Assembly (NCBI GenBank): GCA_004000625.1
Contig: SAUS01000115.1
Location: forward strand, 1 to 5,180
Direction of reading: 5' to 3'
Length of the DNA stretch: 5,180 nt
DNA from: Candidatus Cibiobacter qucibialis
GTDB lineage: Bacteria; Bacillota; Clostridia; Oscillospirales; Ruminococcaceae
Positions 1 through 5,180 of the stretch are shown one piece after another. Numbering within the stretch: position 1 is the stretch's first letter; each line of letters starts with the position of its first letter. Under the pieces are notes generated by a model. That model saw only the letters and a program-made list of their open reading frames with translations, made no database searches and was not told the DNA's origin. The position numbers and the translations under genes were made by a program.

Positions 1-2
1 AT

Positions 3-52
3 CTGCCGCACCTCGCTCGCCGTATCGGCACTTAGAATTATGCGGTATTGCC
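3..52 (-). repeat. Left copy of a perfect 50-bp inverted repeat, 7 nt after the aminopeptidase stop
   Basis: Bases 3-52 are the exact reverse complement of bases 5131-5180, checked base by base. The identity ends at base 52: the next inner bases differ from those inside the right copy. Read outward (minus strand here) the unit begins GGCAATACCGCATAATTC and ends GCGGCAG. It can fold: ccgca (6-10) pairs with tgcgg (41-45), enclosing a small hairpin gccg-tat-cggc (19-29). There is no T-run after the stems, so it does not look like a classical intrinsic terminator, although its place just behind the last gene of the run would suit an RNA 3'-end structure. The outer boundary is unknown because the window ends 2 bases further on. 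No transposase or coding identity could be assigned. Confidence 0.93.
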
Positions 53-59
53 TTAAGTG

Positions 60-1451
60 TTACTCAGCATCCGCACAGAAAGCCCGGAAGGTGCGGTAAG
101 CCATGTAAACATCGGCCTTGGAAACGACCTCGAACGGAGAGTGCATGGCCAGAACGGGCACACCGATATCAATGGTATCAATATCGCGGTTGGCCACATA
201 TTTGGCGATAGTGCCGCCGCCGCCAAGGTCCAGGCGGCCCATTTCGCCGATCTGCCAAACCACGCCGTTCTTGTTCATCAGGCGGGTCAGGTAGCTGACC
301 AGTTCGGCGTTGGCATCGCTGGTAGAGCTCTTTCCGCCTGCACCGGTGTATTTGTAAATTGCAACGCCGCGGCCCGCATAGGTGCCGTTATCCGGCTCGA
401 ATGCTTCGGAGAAGCTGGGATCATAAGCAGCGGTAACATCGGCAGACAGGCACTTGGATGCCTGGAACGCAGCAATGGAATCCACACCGTTGGCGGCACA
501 GAGCTGCTGCAGGAAGTGGTAGGCATACATGCTATTCATGCCGGTCACGCCGTCAGAGCCGACCTCCTCTTTATCGGTCAGGATGCAGACAGTGGTGTGG
601 GCCGGGCGCTGTACCTCAATTTCAGCCATCAGGGCCGGGTAAGCGTCCACGCGGTCATCATGGCCGTAAGCGCCGATCATGGAGCGGTCCAGGCCAACAT
701 CGCGGGCCTTGAATGCGGGCACAATCTCAATTTCAGCGGTGACAAAATCACGCTCGGTAATGCCGTACATCTCGTTCAGCAGACCGAGAATGCTCAGCTT
801 GATGCGGTTTTCGGCATCAGCGTCCGCAATGGGCAGGGAGCCAAGCACGACATTCAGGTTTTCGGCGGTGATGGCATCGGGCAGCTTTTTCTGGTTCTGT
901 TCGCGGCCCAGATGGGGCAGCAGGTCAGTGATGGTAAAGACGGGATCCTCGTCGTTTTCACCGATGGTAATGGTTACGGTGGTGCCGTCCTCACGGCAGA
1001 CAACACCATGCAGTGCCAGCGGGATGGTGGGCCACTGATACTTGCGGATACCGCCGTAATAGTGGGTGCGGAAGTAAGCCAGGCCATCCTTTTCAAACAG
1101 CGGCACCGGGCGCAGGTCCAGGCGCGGGGAATCAATATGGGCAATGTTCAGGTGGAAGCCCTCGGCCATGCTGCGCTCGCCGATGGTAGCTGCCAGCACG
1201 CACTTGCTGCGATTGATCAGGTAGACTTTATCCCCTGCGTTCAGTGCCATGCCGGGCACAAAGGGCTTGTAGCCAGCCTGCTTGAGCAGCTGCTCGCTAT
1301 AAGCGGCGGCTTCGCGCTCGGTTTTGGCAGCGTTCAGGAAAGCCTTGTAACCTTCGCAGAAAGCATTGGCTTCTGCAATGGCATCAGGCTGCTGGTCAGC
1401 GACTGTTTTGTTTTTATACAACAGTTCTTTCAGTTCCTGTGTTGTTTTCAT
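60..1451 (-). CDS. apeB: M18 family metallo-aminopeptidase (ApeB/aspartyl aminopeptidase-like)
   Basis: This 463-aa protein is a cytoplasmic zinc aminopeptidase of peptidase family M18, which removes N-terminal residues, typically acidic ones, from peptides. Its substrate cannot be read from the sequence. The family landmarks are all present and in order: AHIDSPRLD with metal-ligand H105; GHDDR with a bridging Asp at 265 or 266; DKEEVGSDG with the predicted catalytic base E295 and metal ligand E296; SAD with D338; a glycine-rich GGGGT segment at 410-414; and AMHSPFE with the last ligand H437. Length is close to other bacterial M18 enzymes, with no sign of truncation. There is no signal peptide. 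The start is supported by AAAGGA at 1459-1464, 7 nt upstream. It follows the transglycosylase gene by 38 nt on the same strand and is the last gene before the left repeat. The protein family is certain; the choice of symbol is by family only. Confidence 0.95.
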   Translation of the reverse strand: MKTTQELKELLYKNKTVADQQPDAIAEANAFCEGYKAFLNAAKTEREAAAYSEQLLKQAGYKPFVPGMALNAGDKVYLINRSKCVLAATIGERSMAEGFHLNIAHIDSPRLDLRPVPLFEKDGLAYFRTHYYGGIRKYQWPTIPLALHGVVCREDGTTVTITIGENDEDPVFTITDLLPHLGREQNQKKLPDAITAENLNVVLGSLPIADADAENRIKLSILGLLNEMYGITERDFVTAEIEIVPAFKARDVGLDRSMIGAYGHDDRVDAYPALMAEIEVQRPAHTTVCILTDKEEVGSDGVTGMNSMYAYHFLQQLCAANGVDSIAAFQASKCLSADVTAAYDPSFSEAFEPDNGTYAGRGVAIYKYTGAGGKSSTSDANAELVSYLTRLMNKNGVVWQIGEMGRLDLGGGGTIAKYVANRDIDTIDIGVPVLAMHSPFEVVSKADVYMAYRTFRAFCADAE

Positions 1452-1489
1452 GATGGTATCCTTTCTTCTTACAAATTCGGGCAGGGGTA

Positions 1490-2131
1490 TCAGCCGGAGC
1501 TGTCCGCCGTGCCGTATATTTCACTGTACTGCGCGTATGCGTCCGTTACTTTTTGCACATAGCGGCGCATTTGCGGGTACGGGAAAGCATCCAGTACCTT
1601 GCCATCCTGCGAATACTGGCTGTCCGCCAGCAGGGTATCCACGGTGCCAAGCCCGCTGTGGTAGGCGGCTGCGGCGGTGGCCAGGTCATCGTCATACCGC
1701 TGCAGGCAGTAGCTGATAAAATAGCTGCCAAAGCGGATGTTTACCTCCGGGTCATAGAGATCATCGAATGTAAGGGGTTCATCCGGCGCAATCTTGGTTT
1801 TGATCCAGTCGAATGTTATCTCGGTGATCTGCATCAGCCCGCGTGCGCCAACGTTGGATTCAGCCTGCGGGTTAAAATTGCTTTCGGTGCGGATAATGGA
1901 ATACAGGATGTAAGGGTCAATTTGATATTTGCCCGCGTAATAGGTTACATACTCGTCATATTTGCGGGGGTATGCGGTGTTCATTACGGTATCGCTGCCG
2001 CGGTTCAACAGGGTGATAGCCGCCAGCAGCAGGGCCAGCAGCACCATACACACCCGCAAAATAACCATTTGCGGCGGGGATGGTGCCAGCACAGAGCGTT
2101 TGCGCTTATTTTTCGTCTGACGTTTCGCCAT
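1490..2131 (-). CDS. Membrane-anchored SLT-domain lytic murein transglycosylase (GH23-like)
   Basis: The 213-aa product is predicted to cleave the glycan strands of peptidoglycan at MurNAc-GlcNAc bonds, forming 1,6-anhydro ends. It starts with a strongly basic cytoplasmic tail (residues 3-12, rich in Lys and Arg), followed by one hydrophobic segment at about 23-43. That arrangement fits an N-in membrane anchor or uncleaved signal, with the enzyme outside the membrane. The SLT fold follows: IIRTESNFNP with the predicted catalytic Glu at E83, GARGLMQI at 95-102, NIRFGSYF at 131-138, AYHSGLG at 156-162 (usually AYNAG-like) and a late MRRYVQKV. The start overlaps the end of coaE by 26 nt, and its ribosome site AGGAGG lies inside coaE, suggesting coupled translation. 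This resembles the small single-domain transglycosylases of Firmicutes. A general wall-turnover role is likely; a specific division or sporulation role is not shown. Confidence 0.93.
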   Translation of the reverse strand: MAKRQTKNKRKRSVLAPSPPQMVILRVCMVLLALLLAAITLLNRGSDTVMNTAYPRKYDEYVTYYAGKYQIDPYILYSIIRTESNFNPQAESNVGARGLMQITEITFDWIKTKIAPDEPLTFDDLYDPEVNIRFGSYFISYCLQRYDDDLATAAAAYHSGLGTVDTLLADSQYSQDGKVLDAFPYPQMRRYVQKVTDAYAQYSEIYGTADSSG

Positions 2132-2729
2132 AAGCCTCCTTCCGCAGGGCAGTCAACAGCGCATTGCAGCGCTGCTGCATCTGTTGCAAAGTTCCATCGT
2201 TTTCAATCACAAAGTCTGCGGCGGCACGCAAGACATTTTCGGGCAGCTGAGCGTCCAGGCGGCGGCGCGCCATTTCCGGCGCAATGCCATCCCGCGCACA
2301 GATGCGCTGCACGCTGGTTTCATACGGCGCGGCAACCAAAACGAGATGGCTGCACCGCTTTTGGAACGGGGTACCCACGATCACCGCGCCGTCCACAAAG
2401 AAGAGCTTTTCCCCCGCCTGCCGGGCTTCCGCCATGGCAAGATCCAACCGATGGTAGATTTCCGGCTGGGTGATGGCGGTCAGCCGAGCGGTGCCCTGCG
2501 GTGTGGCAAAGGCACGGTCCGCCAGCAGGCGGCGGCGCACCTGACCGGCTTCATCCACAATATCGGCGCCGAATTCCTGCTGGAGCTGCACAATGCAGGG
2601 CGAACCCGGCAGCAGAACTTCCCGCGCCACCTGGTCGGCATCCACACAGCGGAACCCCGCGGTACGGATGCTGTCCGTCAGGGTAGATTTGCCGCAGCCG
2701 GAACGCCCGGTAATGCCAATGATCTGCAT
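2106..2729 (-). CDS. coaE: Dephospho-CoA kinase (last step of CoA synthesis)
   Basis: This 207-aa enzyme is expected to phosphorylate the 3'-hydroxyl of dephospho-CoA with ATP to make coenzyme A in the cytoplasm. It begins with IIGITGRSGCGKST, a P-loop with Walker A residues G8-S15, followed by the conserved DAD (30-32), an RRRLLADRAF segment (65-74), Q141/R142 with CARDGIAPEMARRR, and the closing ADFVIENDGT (171-180). Length is normal for CoaE. Two family motifs deviate: the usual HP of the ITHP-type motif reads QP (88-89), and the region normally like DxPLLFE reads VDGAVIVG (112-119). The frame is open 11 codons further upstream, but the ATG at 2729 is preferred: it puts the P-loop at the usual distance from the N-terminus and has GGAGGT 5 nt ahead of it. 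Only one base separates it from the sua5 stop, so translational coupling is likely. Confidence 0.94.
   Translation of the reverse strand: MQIIGITGRSGCGKSTLTDSIRTAGFRCVDADQVAREVLLPGSPCIVQLQQEFGADIVDEAGQVRRRLLADRAFATPQGTARLTAITQPEIYHRLDLAMAEARQAGEKLFFVDGAVIVGTPFQKRCSHLVLVAAPYETSVQRICARDGIAPEMARRRLDAQLPENVLRAAADFVIENDGTLQQMQQRCNALLTALRKEAYGETSDEK
2135..2142 (-). promoter_or_regulatory. Ribosome binding site of the transglycosylase gene, inside coaE
   Basis: On the minus strand this reads GAAGGAGG, followed by CTT and the ATG at 2131. The match to the anti-Shine-Dalgarno is strong, though the 3-nt spacer is short. It lies within the last codons of coaE and is the reason for accepting the 26-nt overlapping start over the Met at residue 22, which would cut into the membrane anchor. 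Confidence 0.75.
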
Positions 2730-2730
2730 A

Positions 2731-3750
2731 TCAGACCTCCACCACGCGGAACGCCGCAGCACGGATCAGGCGGTTATACACGGCCATGGAAACGCCATCG
2801 CTGAGCGGGCAGCGGGCATAAACGGTTTTGGCACCCTTGCGGTCCAGTTCCCGCAGCACGGTGAACAGGTTGTGCGCTTCGCTGATGCCGTCCCCCTCTT
2901 TGCCGTAAGAGATGGCCGGAACGGGGAGCTGGGCTTCCTCGCCGTCAAAGCAGAGCGCCCAGACGCCGTCCCCAGCGTGGGCGGCAATATAATCGCGGTA
3001 GGCATCAAAGCTGCCTTTCAGGATGGTCACATCCGCCTTGGGGGCGTAATGCTTATACTTCATTCCGGGGGAACGCGCAACTTCGCCGTCTTTCAGCTTT
3101 TCCAGAATGGCGTGGTTGACAAGAACTTCCTCGCCCAGAACGGCTTCCATCTGTTCTTTTGTCACATAGCCGGGGCGCAGGATCATCGGGTGTTCCCCTG
3201 TCACGGCCACGACGGTGGATTCCACGCCGACAGCACTTTCGCCGCCATCCAGAATCAGCGGCAGGCGGCCATCCATATCCACAAAGGTATCCTGTGCGTT
3301 GGTGGGGCTGGGCTTGCCGGAAAGGTTAGCAGACGGGGCGGCAAACGCCACGCCGCTGGCTTTGATGACCGCCTGTACCACCGGATGGGACGGCATGCGC
3401 ACGCCGACCGTATCCAGCCCGGCACAGGTCACTTCGGACACTTCCGGTCCGCGGGGCATGACCATGGTGAGCGGGCCGGGCCAGAATGCGGCGGCCAGCT
3501 TTTTGGCGCGTTCCGGCACTTCAGACACAATGCCGTGCAGCATTTCCATGCCGCAGATATGCACGATCAGCGGGTTATCCTGCGGGCGGCCTTTGGCTTC
3601 AAAAATTTTTTTGACAGCCTCACCGTTGCGGGCATCGGCGGCAATGCCGTACACCGTTTCGGTCGGCAGAGCTACCAGTTCCCCCTGCTGCAGCAGTTTG
3701 GCGGCAAGGGCAATGCTTTCCTCATTAACAGGCAAAACCTGAGTATTCAT
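2731..3750 (-). CDS. sua5: L-threonylcarbamoyladenylate synthase, long Sua5 form (tRNA t6A synthesis)
   Basis: The 339-aa protein should make L-threonylcarbamoyl-AMP from threonine, bicarbonate and ATP. TsaD with TsaB and TsaE then use this to form t6A at position 37 of ANN-decoding tRNAs. The N-terminal YrdC-like domain spans about residues 8-205 and shows PTETVYG (29-35), KGRPQDNPLIVH (53-64), FWPGPLT (89-95), the Arg at 118 and PSANLSGKPSPT (139-150). A linker with SPGMKYKHYAP (227-237) leads to the C-terminal Sua5 domain ending with LSDGVSMAVYNRLIRAA. The two-domain layout separates it from the short TsaC/YrdC form. Bacillus calls the equivalent gene ywlC. The start is supported by GAAGGA at 3761-3766, 10 nt upstream. 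It lies 31 nt after prfA and 1 nt before coaE. No active-site loss is visible. Confidence 0.96.
   Translation of the reverse strand: MNTQVLPVNEESIALAAKLLQQGELVALPTETVYGIAADARNGEAVKKIFEAKGRPQDNPLIVHICGMEMLHGIVSEVPERAKKLAAAFWPGPLTMVMPRGPEVSEVTCAGLDTVGVRMPSHPVVQAVIKASGVAFAAPSANLSGKPSPTNAQDTFVDMDGRLPLILDGGESAVGVESTVVAVTGEHPMILRPGYVTKEQMEAVLGEEVLVNHAILEKLKDGEVARSPGMKYKHYAPKADVTILKGSFDAYRDYIAAHAGDGVWALCFDGEEAQLPVPAISYGKEGDGISEAHNLFTVLRELDRKGAKTVYARCPLSDGVSMAVYNRLIRAAAFRVVEV
2735..2740 (-). promoter_or_regulatory. Ribosome binding site fixing the coaE start
   Basis: The minus strand reads GGAGGT here, in the last codons of sua5, followed by 5 nt and the ATG at 2729. This near-ideal site decides against the upstream in-frame ATG at 2762, which would add residues with no family counterpart. 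Since the sua5 stop (2731-2733) sits between site and start, ribosomes ending sua5 would be placed to restart on coaE. Confidence 0.88.
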
Positions 3751-3781
3751 AGATCTTGATTCCTTCTTTTACGATGTGAGG

Positions 3782-4858
<1,077 letters not shown>

Positions 4859-4868
4859 AGGGGCAAAT

Positions 4869-4875
4869 CTCCTTA
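4869..4875 (-). promoter_or_regulatory. Ribosome binding site of prfA
   Basis: The minus strand reads TAAGGAG, 10 nt before the ATG at 4858. A 10-nt spacer recurs at sua5 and, approximately, at the DUF951 gene, supporting these starts as a set. Confidence 0.8.
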
Positions 4876-4882
4876 CATTAGG

Positions 4883-4898
4883 GGCACAAAATTGTGCC
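4883..4898. other. Intercistronic hairpin between the DUF951 gene and prfA
   Basis: The sequence ggcacaa-aa-ttgtgcc is a perfect 7-bp inverted repeat with a 2-nt centre (in RNA more likely 6 bp with a 4-nt loop). It lies 7 nt upstream of the prfA ribosome binding site. No T-run follows on either strand, so it is not supported as an intrinsic terminator. It could tune mRNA processing or prfA translation, or be a DNA-binding half-site pair; the sequence does not decide between these. Confidence 0.45.
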
Positions 4899-4921
4899 GG
4901 ATGGTTAAAGAGCTTTTGCCG

Positions 4922-5110
4922 CTACTCTTCCCCGCTGCGCAGGATCTTTTTGATGTTCTTTTCAATCTTTACGCGCGGCAGCATAATCTCATGGCCGCAT
5001 TTTTGGCAGCGGATCTTAAAATCCATGCCCACGCGCAGTACGTCAAACCGGTTGGCCCCACAGGGGTGCGGCTTTTTGGTTATGATCACATCACCAACCT
5101 GAACGTCCAT
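4922..5110 (-). CDS. DUF951 family small cysteine-containing protein
   Basis: This 62-aa protein matches the DUF951 pattern of Firmicutes, a family of unknown function: VGDVIITKKPHPCG near the N-terminus (5-18), then VLRVGMDFKIRCQKCGHEIMLPR (24-46) and a basic tail IEKNIKKIL. Cys17, the C35-xx-C38 pair and His15 or His40 could bind a metal such as zinc, but this is inferred from spacing only. There is no membrane segment or signal peptide, so it is probably cytoplasmic, and the excess of Lys and Arg would suit nucleic-acid or ribosome contact. The frame is open to an ATG at 5143, but that start lies inside the terminal repeat and adds 11 residues unlike the family. The ATG at 5110 is chosen, with GAAAGG at 5121-5126, 10 nt upstream. 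It is the first visible gene of the leftward run, ahead of prfA. Confidence 0.88.
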   Translation of the reverse strand: MDVQVGDVIITKKPHPCGANRFDVLRVGMDFKIRCQKCGHEIMLPRVKIEKNIKKILRSGEE

Positions 5111-5130
5111 TCTTCCACCGCCTTTCTTTG

Positions 5131-5180
5131 GGCAATACCGCATAATTCTAAGTGCCGATACGGCGAGCGAGGTGCGGCAG
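5131..5180 (+). repeat. Right copy of the perfect 50-bp inverted repeat, upstream of the DUF951 gene
   Basis: This is the exact reverse complement of bases 3-52. The two copies enter from the inside and run outward in the same sense. The stems are ccgca (5138-5142) with tgcgg (5173-5177), enclosing gccg-ata-cggc (5154-5164). The copy starts 20 nt upstream of the DUF951 start codon, so it would lie in that gene's leader or promoter region. On the minus strand a TAGAAT at 5145-5150 resembles a -10 box, but no matching -35 hexamer lies at the right distance, so a promoter is not claimed. The repeat continues to the last base of the window and its outer limit is unknown. Confidence 0.93.

Noticed and set aside
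3..52. The repeat as a protein-coding fragment: one frame reads QYRIILSADTASEVRQ and stays open.
   Set aside because: Fifty bases are too few to distinguish coding from chance, both copies are intergenic, and no protein family was recognised. It remains possible if the full element is longer.
57..1562. A 501-codon open frame on the plus strand opposite the aminopeptidase gene.
   Set aside because: It is fully antisense to a gene with complete M18 motifs, has no recognisable domain of its own, and long antisense frames are common opposite G+C-rich coding sequence.
3600..3613. An A7/T5 run in sua5 as a programmed frameshift site.
   Set aside because: The A-run is in frame as AAA AAA ATT after a C, not the A-AAA-AAA heptamer phase, and the protein continues normally through it.
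2593..3759. A 388-codon plus-strand open frame opposite coaE and sua5.
   Set aside because: It crosses two well-supported genes, its translation is rich in His, Gly and Arg with no domain, and no convincing start context was seen. It is a shadow of the coding strand.
4883..4898. The hairpin as an intrinsic terminator separating prfA from the gene before it.
   Set aside because: No run of T follows on either strand and the stem is short.
5111..5143. An 11-residue longer N-terminus for the DUF951 protein.
   Set aside because: Its ATG lies within the terminal repeat, the extra residues do not fit the family, and the ATG at 5110 has an appropriately placed ribosome site.

Overview
This window looks like a piece of ordinary bacterial chromosome from a Gram-positive, low-A+T anaerobe. 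I infer a Clostridia/Oscillospiraceae-type gut bacterium (Faecalibacterium-Gemmiger-Subdoligranulum neighbourhood). The inference rests on the moderately high G+C, strong AGGAGG-like ribosome binding sites, a DUF951 protein (a Firmicutes family), the long Sua5 form of the threonylcarbamoyl-AMP synthase and the tight one-strand gene packing. The genus is a guess from style, not a demonstrated identification.

All six genes lie on the minus strand, so transcription runs right to left. In order they are: a small DUF951 cysteine-containing protein (4922-5110); release factor RF1, prfA (3782-4858); the long-form L-threonylcarbamoyladenylate synthase of the Sua5 family (2731-3750); dephospho-CoA kinase coaE (2106-2729); a membrane-anchored SLT-type lytic transglycosylase (1490-2131); and an M18 aminopeptidase (60-1451). 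Gaps are 63, 31, 1, -26 and 38 nt, and no convincing internal terminator is visible, so they could form one operon. The theme is translation (RF1, tRNA t6A synthesis) joined to CoA synthesis, wall turnover and peptide recycling. The usual RF1 partner gene prmC is not beside prfA here.

The one feature not explained by genes is at the ends. Bases 3-52 and 5131-5180 are a perfect 50-bp inverted repeat, lying almost flush with both window ends, and the match stops abruptly on the inner side. Each copy can fold as a small hairpin enclosed by a second stem. The most economical reading is a dispersed intergenic repeat at which a contig assembly stopped on both sides. A real inverted pair flanking and possibly flipping the operon is the more interesting alternative. 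I found no CRISPR array, tRNA, rRNA, transposase, phage gene or defence system. Apart from the repeats, the content is housekeeping.
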